NCBI RefSeq assembly: GCF_000425065.1
Contig: NZ_KE384300.1
Coordinates: forward strand, 658,559 to 722,558
Length of the DNA: 64,000 nucleotides
Source of the DNA: Actinomadura rifamycini DSM 43936
GTDB taxonomy: Bacteria > Actinomycetota > Actinomycetes > Streptosporangiales > Streptosporangiaceae
Direction: 5' to 3'
Shown: in pieces, positions 26,098 to 34,105 of the stretch
How the letters are laid out: each line of letters begins with the position of its first letter
Numbering within the stretch: the stretch's first letter is position 1
Translations under genes and position numbers: made by a program
The notes under the pieces: generated by a model
Told to the model about the DNA's origin: nothing
What the model saw: the letters and a program-made list of their open reading frames with translations, nothing else
The model's database searches: none

Positions 26098-26128
26098 CCG
26101 CGGGCGGACGACGAGGAGGGGAGTGCAG

Positions 26129-26491
26129 GTGGCGGTACGCGCGGTCCGCGGGGCGACGCAGATCGACGCCGACGACCGGGACCAGATCCTGGAGGCGACG
26201 GCGGAACTGGTGGCCGAGGTGATGAGCCGCAACGCGCTCAGCACCGACGACGTCATCAGCGTGATCTTCACCGTGACGCCGGACATCACGGCGGAGTTCC
26301 CGGCGCTCGCCGCGCGCAAGCTCGGGTTCCACGAGGTGCCGCTGCTGTGCGCGACGGAGATCGGCGTCCCGCACGCCCTGCCGCTGGTGATCCGGCTGAT
26401 GGCGCACATCGAGACGGACCGGCCGCGTTCGGACGTCCAGCACGTGTACCTGCGGGGGGCGACCGCCCTCCGGCTCGACATCGCGCAGTGA
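26129..26491 (+). CDS. aroH: chorismate mutase, AroH type
   Basis: A 120-residue monofunctional trimeric chorismate mutase converting chorismate to prephenate. AVRAVRGATQID, VISVIFTVTPDITAEFPA with the active-site Arg/Cys neighbourhood, and VPLLCATEIGVPHALP with the C-terminal HVYLRGATALR (binding Arg) are all there. GTG at 26129 gives the standard MAVRAVRGA opening; GTG at 26123 is in frame and closer to GAGGAGGGG. Followed by prephenate dehydrogenase, so the two form a short tyrosine branch. Confidence 0.93.
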   Translation: MAVRAVRGATQIDADDRDQILEATAELVAEVMSRNALSTDDVISVIFTVTPDITAEFPALAARKLGFHEVPLLCATEIGVPHALPLVIRLMAHIETDRPRSDVQHVYLRGATALRLDIAQ

Positions 26492-26551
26492 CGCGGAGCG
26501 ACGCGCACCGGCGCGCAACAGGCGGGACATCGCAGTGAAGAGGGTGGCGGC

Positions 26552-27658
26552 GTGAAAGACGAACTGGGGGACCTGCGGATCGCCGTGGTCGGCACGGGCC
26601 TGATCGGCACCTCGATCGCCCTGGCCGCCCGGGAGCGGGGCGCGGAGGTGCTGCTGACCGACCGGGACGCGGCGGCGCTGGAGCTGGCCGTCGAGCTCGG
26701 CGCGGGGCGGGCGCTGCCGGACGGCGCCCTGGACGGCCCCGCCGACCTGGCCGTCCTCGCCGTGCCGCCCGCCGCGGTCGCGGTGACGCTGCTGGACGCG
26801 CAGAAGCGCGGGCTCGCGTCCGTCTACACCGACGTGGCGAGCGTGAAGGCGCTGCCGCTGGCGCAGGCGGCGGAGCTGGGCTGCGACATGTCGGTGTTCG
26901 TGCCCGGCCATCCCCTCGCGGGCAGCGAGCGGTCCGGGCCGGGCGCGGCCCGCGCGGACCTGTTCCTCGGCCGCCCGTGGGCGCTGACCCCCGGACCGGA
27001 GGCCGGCCCGGACGCGGTGGCGCGGGTCACCGCGCTGGTGCGGGCCTGCGGCGGGATGCCCGTCACGGTGGACGCGGCCGAGCACGACCGGGCGGTCGCG
27101 CTGGTGTCGCACGGCCCGCACGTGGTGTCGGCGGCGGTCGCGGCCCGGCTGACCGGCGCCGACGACACGGCGCTGGGCCTGGCGGGCCAGGGCGTCCGGG
27201 ACGTCACCCGGATCGCCGCCGGGGACCCGAAGCTGTGGATCGGCATCCTCGCCGCGAACGCGCAGCCGGTCGCGGACGTCCTGGAGGGCGTGGCGACCGA
27301 CCTCGCGGTGGCCGCGTCGCTGCTGCGGGACGGCAGCGAGGGCGCCGCGGCGCACGTCGCCGACCTGCTGCTGCGCGGCAACGCGGGCCGGTCCCGCATC
27401 CCGGGCAAGCACGGCGGCGACCAGTCCGCGTACACGTCCGTCCAGGTGGTGATCCCGGACCGTCCGGGCGAGCTGGCGATGGTGTTCCAGGCGGCGGGGA
27501 TCGCCGGGGTCAACATCGAGGACGTGACGATCGAGCATTCGCCGGGCCGCCCGGTGGGCGTCCTGGAGCTGTCGGTGGCCCCCGAGGCGGCCGACCGGCT
27601 CGCCGACGAGCTGCGCGCCCGCGGCTGGTCGGTGCCGGGCCGGCCCACCGGGGGCTGA
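26552..27658 (+). CDS. tyrA: prephenate dehydrogenase
   Basis: A 368-residue NAD(P)-dependent enzyme converting prephenate to 4-hydroxyphenylpyruvate for tyrosine. Rossmann opening IAVVVGTGLIGTSIALAARE-like (seen as IAVVGTGLIGTSIA), VYTDVASVKALPL, and the catalytic block FVPGHPLAGSERSGPGAA. The last 75 residues (SVQVVIPDRPGELAMVFQAA, VNIEDVTIEHS) form an ACT domain, implying feedback control by tyrosine. GTG start with a weak ribosome site; preceded by aroH. Confidence 0.93.
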   Translation: MKDELGDLRIAVVGTGLIGTSIALAARERGAEVLLTDRDAAALELAVELGAGRALPDGALDGPADLAVLAVPPAAVAVTLLDAQKRGLASVYTDVASVKALPLAQAAELGCDMSVFVPGHPLAGSERSGPGAARADLFLGRPWALTPGPEAGPDAVARVTALVRACGGMPVTVDAAEHDRAVALVSHGPHVVSAAVAARLTGADDTALGLAGQGVRDVTRIAAGDPKLWIGILAANAQPVADVLEGVATDLAVAASLLRDGSEGAAAHVADLLLRGNAGRSRIPGKHGGDQSAYTSVQVVIPDRPGELAMVFQAAGIAGVNIEDVTIEHSPGRPVGVLELSVAPEAADRLADELRARGWSVPGRPTGG

Positions 27659-27660
27659 GC

Positions 27661-27688
27661 GGCCCCCGGCACGGCGCCGGGGGTGGCC
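27661..27688 (+). terminator. hairpin after tyrA
   Basis: CCCCCGGC-ACGGC-GCCGGGGG, 8 bp, extended by a GG/CC pair with one bulge, directly after the tyrA stop. Confidence 0.55.
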
Positions 27689-27820
27689 GCGGCCCGGTAG
27701 CCTGATGCGCCGGGGCTCGTACGGGGGACGCGCACGCCGCGCTGCGGCGGGACGAGCGCCGCCCGTTCGCCCGACGGCCGCGCCGTGGGGCGCTCCGACG
27801 AACAGAGAAAGGGAGCGATC

Positions 27821-28483
27821 GTGCCGCTCGTCATCGCCATGGACGGACCCTCCGGGTCGGGCAAGTCGAGCGCCTCCAAGGGCGTCGCCCGCGCGCTGGG
27901 CCTGCGCTACCTGGACACCGGCGCCATGTACCGCGCCATGACCTGGTGGATGCTGCGGGCCGGGGTGCCGGTGGAGGACGCGGGCGCCGTCGCGGCCCGC
28001 GCGCTGGAGCCGGCGATCGAGGCGGGCACCGACCCGGACGCCCCGGCGATCGCGGTGGACGGCGAGGACGTGTCCGGGCCGATCCGCACCCGCGAGGTGA
28101 CCAACGCGGTCAGCGCGGTCAGCTCCGTTCCGGCGGTCCGCACCCGGCTGGTCGACCTGCAGCGCGAGATCATCGGTGTCGGCGGCATCGTGGTGGAGGG
28201 CCGCGACATCGGCACGGTGGTCGCGCCGGACGCCGCGGTGAAGGTGTTCCTGACCGCGAGCGAGGAGGCCAGGGCGCAGCGCCGGGCGAAGGAACTGGCG
28301 GCCGACCCGGGCGCGTCGGTTCAGGTCACGCAGGCCGAGCAGGCCCGCCGGGACCGGATCGACTCCACCCGGAAGGCGTCGCCGCTGACGAAGGCGGCCG
28401 ACGCGCACGAGATCGACTCGACCGAGCTGGGGCTCGACGAGGTCATCGAGGCGGTCGTCCGCCTCGCCAAAGAGCGGGAGTGA
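27821..28483 (+). CDS. cmk: (d)CMP kinase
   Basis: A 220-residue cytidylate kinase. P-loop AMDGPSGSGKSSASKGVA, CMP-binding LRYLDTGAMYRAMTWWM, and the lid region VVEGRDIGTVVAPDAAVKVF and RDRIDSTRKASPL mark it. It supplies CDP/dCDP, complementing CTP synthase at 18.3 kb. GTG start behind AGGGAG. der follows after 32 bases, the arrangement seen in mycobacteria. Confidence 0.95.
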   Translation: MPLVIAMDGPSGSGKSSASKGVARALGLRYLDTGAMYRAMTWWMLRAGVPVEDAGAVAARALEPAIEAGTDPDAPAIAVDGEDVSGPIRTREVTNAVSAVSSVPAVRTRLVDLQREIIGVGGIVVEGRDIGTVVAPDAAVKVFLTASEEARAQRRAKELAADPGASVQVTQAEQARRDRIDSTRKASPLTKAADAHEIDSTELGLDEVIEAVVRLAKERE

Positions 28484-28515
28484 GCGGGCCGTACGGCGCC
28501 CGCCGGGGAAGCACA

Positions 28516-29916
28516 GTGAGCGAATACGAGATCGAGACGGTCGACATGGAGACGGTCGACGTCGGCGCCGAAGTCGGCGCGGACGAGGGGCCGGCGCCGG
28601 TGGTGGCGGTCGTCGGCCGCCCGAACGTCGGCAAGTCCACGCTGGTCAACCGGATCCTGGGGCGCCGCGAGGCCGTCGTCGAGGACGTCCCGGGCGTCAC
28701 CCGGGACCGCGTCGCCTACGACGCGACGTGGAGCGGGCGGCGGTTCACCGTCGTCGACACCGGCGGCTGGCTGCCGGACTCGTCCGGGCTGGCCGCGGCG
28801 ATCGCCGAGCAGGCCCGGCTGGCGGTCGACCTCGCCGACGTCGTGATGTTCGTGGTCGACGCGACCGTGGGCGCCACCGACGTCGACGAGGCCGTGGTGG
28901 AGATCCTGCGGCGCGCGGGCAAGCCGGTGGTGCTGGTCGCGAACAAGGTCGACGACGCGGGCACCGAGGCGGACGCGGCGCTGCTGTGGTCGCTCGGCAT
29001 CGGCGAGCCGCATCCGGTCAGCGCGCTGCACGGGCGCGGCAGCGGCGACCTCCTGGACGCGGTGCTGGAGGCGCTGCCCGAGGAGCCGCCGGCCGAGACG
29101 TTCGCGGAGGCGGGCGGCCCGCGCCGGGTGGCGCTGCTGGGACGTCCGAACGTCGGCAAGTCGAGCCTGCTGAACAAGCTCGCGGGGGAGAACCGCGCGG
29201 TCGTCGACGCGGTCGCCGGGACGACCCGCGACCCGGTCGACGAGCTGATCGAGCTGGGCGGCCGGGAGTGGCGGTTCATCGACACCGCCGGGATCCGGCG
29301 GCGGCACCGGGAGAACCAGGGCGCCGACTTCTACGCGACGCTGCGGACGCAGTCGGCGCTGGAGCGGGCCGAGGTCGCGGTCGTCCTCGTCGACGCGGGG
29401 GAGCCGCTCGCCGAGCAGGACCTGCGGATCATCTCGATGGTGGTCGAGTCGGGCCGCGCGCTGGTCATCGCCTACAACAAGTGGGACCTGCTGGACGAGG
29501 AGCGCCGCCACTACCTGGAGCGCGAGATCGACCGGCAGCTCCACAACGCCCGGTGGGCGCCGCGGGTGAACATCTCCGCGAAGACCGGACGGCACGTGGA
29601 GAAGCTCGTCCCCGGGATCGACGCGGCCCTCGAGGGCTGGGGCACCCGGGTGCCGACGTCGAAGCTGAACCAGTTCTTCGCCGACCTGGTGAACTCGCAT
29701 CCGCACCCGGTGCGGGGCGGGAAGCAGCCGAAGGTGCTGTTCGCGACGCAGGCGGGCGTGCGTCCGCCGAGGTTCGTGCTGTTCACGTCCGGGTTCCTCG
29801 AGGAGGGGTACCGGCGGTTCATCGAGCGCCGGCTGCGCGAGGAGTTCGGCTTCGAGGGCACCCCGCTGGACGTCACGATGAAGATCCGCGAGAAGCGCGG
29901 GAAGGGCCGCAAGTAG
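28516..29916 (+). CDS. der: ribosome-associated GTPase Der (EngA)
   Basis: A 466-residue protein with two tandem GTPase domains and a KH-like C-terminus, needed for 50S subunit maturation. G1 VVGRPNVGKSTLVNRIL with DTGGW and NKVD; G2 LLGRPNVGKSSLLNKLAG with DTAGI and YNKWD. C-terminal block RRFIERRLREEFGFEGTPLD and the basic tail REKRGKGRK. About 30 acidic residues precede the first domain. GTG start. Confidence 0.96.
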   Translation: MSEYEIETVDMETVDVGAEVGADEGPAPVVAVVGRPNVGKSTLVNRILGRREAVVEDVPGVTRDRVAYDATWSGRRFTVVDTGGWLPDSSGLAAAIAEQARLAVDLADVVMFVVDATVGATDVDEAVVEILRRAGKPVVLVANKVDDAGTEADAALLWSLGIGEPHPVSALHGRGSGDLLDAVLEALPEEPPAETFAEAGGPRRVALLGRPNVGKSSLLNKLAGENRAVVDAVAGTTRDPVDELIELGGREWRFIDTAGIRRRHRENQGADFYATLRTQSALERAEVAVVLVDAGEPLAEQDLRIISMVVESGRALVIAYNKWDLLDEERRHYLEREIDRQLHNARWAPRVNISAKTGRHVEKLVPGIDAALEGWGTRVPTSKLNQFFADLVNSHPHPVRGGKQPKVLFATQAGVRPPRFVLFTSGFLEEGYRRFIERRLREEFGFEGTPLDVTMKIREKRGKGRK

Positions 29917-29931
29917 CCCCGACCGCGAGCA

Positions 29932-29964
29932 CGGCCCGTCCGGGGACCTTCCCCGGGCGGGCCG
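29932..29964 (+). terminator. hairpin after der
   Basis: A 15-bp stem (one G-U pair) with a CCT loop, 15 bases past the der stop. Confidence 0.7.
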
Positions 29965-29992
29965 CGGCGTGTCAGGATGCAATCAGCGGGCG

Positions 29993-30014
29993 CGAGTAAG
30001 TTGTCCATTACTCG
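29993..30014. promoter_or_regulatory. inverted repeat CGAGTAA-N8-TTACTCG
   Basis: Perfect 7-bp arms around eight bases, ending 12 bases before the small membrane-protein GTG, in an AT-richer patch. A candidate operator or leader hairpin for that gene. Confidence 0.45.
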
Positions 30015-30026
30015 AGGGGTGCTTAG

Positions 30027-30230
30027 GTGAAGCTGCTGTTGTTCCTGTCCTGTGCCGTCGTGTGCGTCGCGCTGAGCTTCGCCTGGCGGGAACCGTGGAT
30101 CGGCGGCGTCGGCCTGCTGTTCGGGTTCCTGGCCATGTTCACCGACCGCGACGACGTCCAGGTGGACGACGAGAAGCGCAGCTACGAGACGACGAAGGCC
30201 GTCCGCAACATGCGCCACGGCAACCGCTAG
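30027..30230 (+). CDS. small membrane protein
   Basis: A 67-residue protein, not recognised. Two close hydrophobic stretches (LLLFLSCAVVCVALSFAW and GGVGLLFGFLAMF) form a hairpin in the membrane; the C-terminal 27 residues are charged (DRDDVQVDDEKRSYETTK) and cytoplasmic or external. GTG start; the only ribosome-site candidate is GGGGTG nine bases ahead. The AT-rich inverted repeat just upstream supports it being a real, regulated gene. Confidence 0.65.
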   Translation: MKLLLFLSCAVVCVALSFAWREPWIGGVGLLFGFLAMFTDRDDVQVDDEKRSYETTKAVRNMRHGNR

Positions 30231-30277
30231 CAGGGGTCCGCCCCGCGCTCGGCGCCGTCCGGCGGCCGCCGGACGGA

Positions 30278-30709
30278 TCAGACCGCCCGGGAGCGCAGCT
30301 CGGGGTGGTCGCGGTCGATGTGCCAGCTGACGATCCGGGTCGGGCGGATGCGGATCAGGTCGTCGCTGAAGAAGCCCTCGCCGATGTGCATCGTGCCCTT
30401 GACCGGCTCGGCGGCGCCGCGGATCTCGACGCCGCGGCCCCAGCCGGGCTTGACCGCGTCGGGGTCGTCGGCCGCGGCCACGTCGTCGACGAGGAACGAC
30501 ACGTGCGGGACGGCCTGCACGTTGCGGTACTTGCGGCTGTTCGCGTTGTCGGGGCCGCCGATGTCGATGGTGCCGTCGTCGTTCAGCCGGAAGCCGACCG
30601 GCCGCGTCTGCGGGGCGCCGTCGGGGCCGATCGTGGACAGGCGCCCGAGGCTCTGCGCGGCGAGGTAGGCGCGTTCGGCGGCGGTGAAGGGATCGGTGAT
30701 GGTGTCCAT
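30278..30709 (-). CDS. PPOX-class F420-dependent oxidoreductase-like protein
   Basis: A 143-residue split-barrel flavin/deazaflavin protein. The start PFTAAERAYLAAQSLGRLST followed by IGPDGAPQTRPVGFRLNDDG is typical of the actinobacterial PPOX-class F420 family, as is SRKYRNVQAVPHVSFLVDD. Such proteins reduce or bind F420-linked substrates, or haem-degradation intermediates; the substrate is unknown. ATG at 30709 chosen; the extra eight residues to 30730 do not fit the family. Confidence 0.85.
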   Translation of the reverse strand: MDTITDPFTAAERAYLAAQSLGRLSTIGPDGAPQTRPVGFRLNDDGTIDIGGPDNANSRKYRNVQAVPHVSFLVDDVAAADDPDAVKPGWGRGVEIRGAAEPVKGTMHIGEGFFSDDLIRIRPTRIVSWHIDRDHPELRSRAV

Positions 30710-30812
30710 GGCACGACGGTAGAACCTCAAGTTCGGTCGAGGTCAAGCCCCGGTTGCATGTGCCAGACCCGACCCGCGACCGGGTTGGCAATCTCCGTAC
30801 TTTCGGCCGGAT

Positions 30813-30840
30813 GCGTCTCGAATCTGCGAGACGCTAAGGT
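30813..30840. promoter_or_regulatory. operator and -10 of the molybdate operon
   Basis: GCGTCTCG-(AATCTG)-CGAGACGC is a perfect 8-6-8 inverted repeat at 30813-30834, directly abutting a -10-like TAAGGT at 30835-30840. The GTG of the regulator begins six bases later, so its mRNA would be leaderless. A dimer bound here would block RNA polymerase. Confidence 0.6.
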
Positions 30841-30846
30841 TGCCGC

Positions 30847-31251
30847 GTGACGACATTCGGGATCGGCGAGGCGGCGGCGCTGCTGGGCGTGAGCGCGGAC
30901 ACCGTGCGGCGGTGGGTGGACGGCGGGCGGCTCCCGGCCGCGCGGGACGAGCACGGGCGCCGCCGGGTCCCCGGGCCCGACCTGGCGGCGTTCGTCCGGG
31001 AGCAGGCGCGCGGCGGCCTCGGGGAGCACGGCGAGCGCTCCTCCTCGGCGCGCAACCGCCTGCGCGGGATCGTCACCGAGGTGGTCCGCGACGGCGTCAT
31101 GGCGCAGGTGGAGATCCAGGCCGGTCCGTTCCGGGTGGTGTCGCTGATGAGCCGTGAGGCGGCGGACGAGCTGGGCCTCGCGCCGGGCGTGGTCGCGGAG
31201 GCCGTCGTGAAGTCCACCAACGTCGTCGTCGAGCTGCCCGACGCGGGCTGA
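30847..31251 (+). CDS. molybdate-responsive regulator, excisionase/MerR-like HTH fused to TOBE (Mop) domain
   Basis: A 134-residue two-domain protein. Residues 3-55 are a BldC/excisionase-type helix-turn-helix (IGEAAALLGVSADTVRRWVD). Residues about 68-132 are a single TOBE/Mop domain (NRLRGIVTEVVRDGVMAQVE to VKSTNVVVEL), which binds molybdate or tungstate. This does the job of ModE with a different DNA-binding fold. It starts the modABC operon; modA follows after nine bases. Autoregulation through the inverted repeat ahead of it is likely but inferred. Confidence 0.88.
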   Translation: MTTFGIGEAAALLGVSADTVRRWVDGGRLPAARDEHGRRRVPGPDLAAFVREQARGGLGEHGERSSSARNRLRGIVTEVVRDGVMAQVEIQAGPFRVVSLMSREAADELGLAPGVVAEAVVKSTNVVVELPDAG

Positions 31252-31260
31252 GGGGGAGAG

Positions 31261-32037
31261 GTGTTCCAGCGCACGGCGGCCGCCGCCCTGCTCGCCCTGC
31301 TCGCCTCGGTCCCCGCGCTCGTCGGATGCGGCGCGGTGGACGGCGCCTCAGGTGAGGGCGGCGGACGGACGCTGACGGTCTTCGCGGCGGCGTCGCTCAC
31401 CGAGGCGTTCACCGAACTGGGGGAGGAGTTCGAGGAGTCCCACCCCGGGACGGAGGTCCGCTTCGGCTTCGCCGGGAGTTCGACGCTCGCCCAGCAGATC
31501 ACCCAGGGCGCGCCCGCGGACGTGTTCGCCTCCGCCAGCCCCGCGACCATGAGGACGGTGACGGACGCCGGGGACGCGGCCGGCGACCCGCGCGTGTTCA
31601 CCACGAACCGGCTCGTCATCGCCGTCCCCCAGGACGGCCCCCGCCGCGTCCGGACGGTCGGGGACCTGGCGCGCGACGGGCTCCGGGTCGTCCTGTGCGC
31701 CGAGCAGGTGCCGTGCGGCGCGGCGTCGCGCACCGCGCTGGACGCGGCCGGGGTGGCGGTCGCGCCCGTGTCCCTGGAGAAGGACGTCAAGGCCGTGCTG
31801 ACCAAGGTGCGGCTCGGGGAGGCCGACGCGGGACTCGTCTACCGCACCGACGCGAGGGCCGCCGGCGGGGACGTCGCGGCCATCGAGTTCGCGGCGGCGG
31901 CCGAGGCCGTCAACGACTATCCGATCGTCCGGGTCGCGCACGCGCCGCAGCCGGGGCTCGCGCGGGAGTTCATCGACCTCGTGACGGGGCCGCGCGGCGG
32001 GGCCGTGCTCGGCCGGGCCGGTTTCCAGGCCCCGTGA
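31261..32037 (+). CDS. modA: molybdate-binding lipoprotein
   Basis: A 258-residue periplasmic-type binding protein. A signal peptide with lipobox ALVGC (Cys23) anchors it to the membrane. LTVFAAASLTEAFTELGEEF, FGFAGSSTLAQQITQGAPAD and VRLGEADAGLVYRTDA hold the ModA oxyanion-binding serines. GTG start behind GGGGGAGAG; stop overlaps modB (GTGA). Confidence 0.93.
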   Translation: MFQRTAAAALLALLASVPALVGCGAVDGASGEGGGRTLTVFAAASLTEAFTELGEEFEESHPGTEVRFGFAGSSTLAQQITQGAPADVFASASPATMRTVTDAGDAAGDPRVFTTNRLVIAVPQDGPRRVRTVGDLARDGLRVVLCAEQVPCGAASRTALDAAGVAVAPVSLEKDVKAVLTKVRLGEADAGLVYRTDARAAGGDVAAIEFAAAAEAVNDYPIVRVAHAPQPGLAREFIDLVTGPRGGAVLGRAGFQAP

Positions 32038-32855
32038 GCGCACCGGACACCGCGCGCGACACCGCGCGCGACACCGTCCCGGGCCGCCCGCCGCTGGTCC
32101 TGGTGCTGCCCGCGCTCGCGGGGCTCGCGTTCCTCGTGCTGCCGCTCGCCGGGCTGCTCGTCCGCGCGCCGTGGTCGACGCTCGGCACCCGGCTCGCGCG
32201 GCCGGAGGTCCTGGACGCGCTGCGGCTCTCGCTGGTCACCGCGACGGCCGCGACCGTGCTGTGCGTGCTGTTCGGCGTCCCGCTGGCGTGGACGCTCGCG
32301 CGCGTCCCGTTCCCCGGCGTCCGGCTCGTCCGGGCGCTGGTCACGGTGCCGCTGGTGCTGCCGCCGGTGGTCGGCGGCGTCGCGCTGCTGCTGGCCGCCG
32401 GACGGCGGGGGATCGTCGGCGGCCCGCTGGAGTCGCTGGGGATCACGCTGCCGTTCACCACGGCCGGCGTGGTGCTCGCGCAGACGTTCGTCGCCATGCC
32501 GTTCCTCGTGATCAGCGTCGAGGGGGCGCTGCGCGCCGCCGACCTGCGCTACGAGGAGGCCGCCGCGACCCTCGGCGCCACCCGCTGGACGGCGTTCCGC
32601 CGCGTGACCCTGCCGCTCGCCGCGCCGGGCGTCGCGGCGGGGGCGGTCCTGTGCTGGGCACGCGCGCTCGGCGAGTTCGGCGCGACGATCACGTTCGCGG
32701 GGAACTTCCCGGGCGAGACCCAGACGATGCCGCTGGCCGTCTACCTCGCGCTGGAGACCGACCCGCAGGCCGCGATCGTCCTCAGCCTGGTGATGCTCGC
32801 GGTGTCGGTCGTGGTGCTGGCCGCCCTCCGCGACCGCTGGACGGGCGCGTCATGA
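32034..32855 (+). CDS. modB: molybdate ABC transporter permease
   Basis: A 273-residue permease with about six membrane helices. The EAA loop reads YEEAAATLGATRWTAFRRVT near residue 175; RALGEFGATITFAGNFPGET is the typical ModB sequence. Both ends overlap the neighbouring genes by four bases, so modABC is one translationally coupled unit. Confidence 0.93.
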   Translation: MSAPDTARDTARDTVPGRPPLVLVLPALAGLAFLVLPLAGLLVRAPWSTLGTRLARPEVLDALRLSLVTATAATVLCVLFGVPLAWTLARVPFPGVRLVRALVTVPLVLPPVVGGVALLLAAGRRGIVGGPLESLGITLPFTTAGVVLAQTFVAMPFLVISVEGALRAADLRYEEAAATLGATRWTAFRRVTLPLAAPGVAAGAVLCWARALGEFGATITFAGNFPGETQTMPLAVYLALETDPQAAIVLSLVMLAVSVVVLAALRDRWTGAS

Positions 32856-33928
32856 CCGGCGGGACGGACGAGGGGAAGGGCGCGGGGGCGGGCCTGGACG
32901 CGCGGGTGGTCGTGCGGCGCGGCGGGTTCGTCCTCGACCTGCCGCTCGCGGCCGGGCCCGGCGAGGTCGTGGCGCTGCTCGGGCCGAACGGCGCGGGGAA
33001 GAGCACGGCCCTGCGGGCCCTCGCCGGGCTCGTCGCGACGTCCGGCGGGCACGTGCGGCTGGACGGCGCCGACCTGCGCCCGCTGCCGCCCGAGCGCCGC
33101 CGCGTCGGCATGGTGTTCCAGGACTACCTGCTCTTCCCGCACCTCAGCGCCCTCGACAACGTCGCGTTCGGGCCGCGCTGCGGGGGCGCCCGGCGCCGCG
33201 AGGCGCGGCGGACCGCCGCCGAGTGGCTGGAGCGCGTGGGCCTCGGCGCGTACGCGTCGGCCAGGCCGCGCGAGCTGTCCGGCGGCCAGGCGCAGCGGGT
33301 CGCGCTCGCCCGCGCGCTGGCCGTCCGGCCGGGCCTGCTCCTGCTCGACGAGCCGCTCGCCGCGCTGGACGCCCACACCCGGATGGAGATCCGGGCGGCG
33401 CTGCGCCGCCACCTCGCCGGGTTCGAGGGCGCGGCGGTGCTCGTCACCCACGATCCGCTGGACGCGATGGTCCTGGCCGACCGCATCGTCGTGGTCGAGG
33501 GCGGGCGGCCCGTGCAGGAGGGCGAGCCGGCCGACGTCGCGCGCCGCCCCCGCACCGACTACGTCGCCCGCCTCGTGGGGCTGAACCTCTACCGGGGGAC
33601 GGCCGAGGGCGGCCGCGTCGTGCTGGGTGACGGTTCTCACACTCTGGACACTGTGGAGTCACTCACCGGTCAGGTGTTCGTGGCCTTCGCGCCATCGGCC
33701 GTGGCCCTGTACCGGACGCGCCCGGACGGCAGCCCCCGCAACCTCTGGCAGGCCCGTGTGGGAACGATCGAACGGCACGGGGACCGGGTGCGGGTGCGGC
33801 TCGCGGGCGATGCCTTTACGGCCCTCGCGGACGTCACCGCGGCGGCGGTCGCGGAGCTCCAATTGTCGGAAGGCAGCCCGATATGGGCGGCCGTCAAGGC
33901 CACCGAGACGCACGTTTACCCAGCTTGA
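32852..33928 (+). CDS. modC: molybdate ABC transporter ATPase with TOBE domain
   Basis: A 358-residue ATPase. Walker A GPNGAGKSTALRAL near residue 44, Q-loop VFQDYLLFPHLS, signature ELSGGQAQRVALARAL, Walker B LLLLDEPLAALD, H-loop VTHDPLDA. From about residue 225 the protein carries a TOBE region (VFVAFAPSAVALYRTRPDGS onward) that can sense molybdate. ATG overlaps the modB stop. Confidence 0.92.
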   Translation: MTGGTDEGKGAGAGLDARVVVRRGGFVLDLPLAAGPGEVVALLGPNGAGKSTALRALAGLVATSGGHVRLDGADLRPLPPERRRVGMVFQDYLLFPHLSALDNVAFGPRCGGARRREARRTAAEWLERVGLGAYASARPRELSGGQAQRVALARALAVRPGLLLLDEPLAALDAHTRMEIRAALRRHLAGFEGAAVLVTHDPLDAMVLADRIVVVEGGRPVQEGEPADVARRPRTDYVARLVGLNLYRGTAEGGRVVLGDGSHTLDTVESLTGQVFVAFAPSAVALYRTRPDGSPRNLWQARVGTIERHGDRVRVRLAGDAFTALADVTAAAVAELQLSEGSPIWAAVKATETHVYPA

Positions 33929-33979
33929 GGGCGGTTATGTCCTGGTTTGGGATGAGACGTCCGGGCCGCCCGTAGTCTG

Positions 33980-33993
33980 GTGATATCAATCAC
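33980..33993. promoter_or_regulatory. Crp-like site GTGATATCAATCAC upstream of pckG
   Basis: GTGA-N6-TCAC, perfectly symmetric over GTGAT/ATCAC; with flanks it reads GGTGATATCAATCACA, one mismatch from TGTGA-N6-TCACA. It lies 112 bases before the pckG start. Confidence 0.5.
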
Positions 33994-34027
33994 AAAAGGG
34001 GTCGGGAAGGCCCAAAAACCGACGGGA

Positions 34028-34041
34028 TTGGTCCAGACCAA
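34028..34041. promoter_or_regulatory. GntR/DasR-like operator TTGGTCCAGACCAA
   Basis: A perfect 14-bp palindrome 64 bases before pckG. Its core TGGTCCAGACCA differs at one base from the DasR/HutC-type core TGGTCTAGACCA. Placement fits control of pckG. Confidence 0.5.
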
Positions 34042-34105
34042 ATGGCAAAAACCGAGGGTCTTGTTCATCATGCAAAGATCCTGCGAACAGCTGAAGGAGT
34101 AGCCC

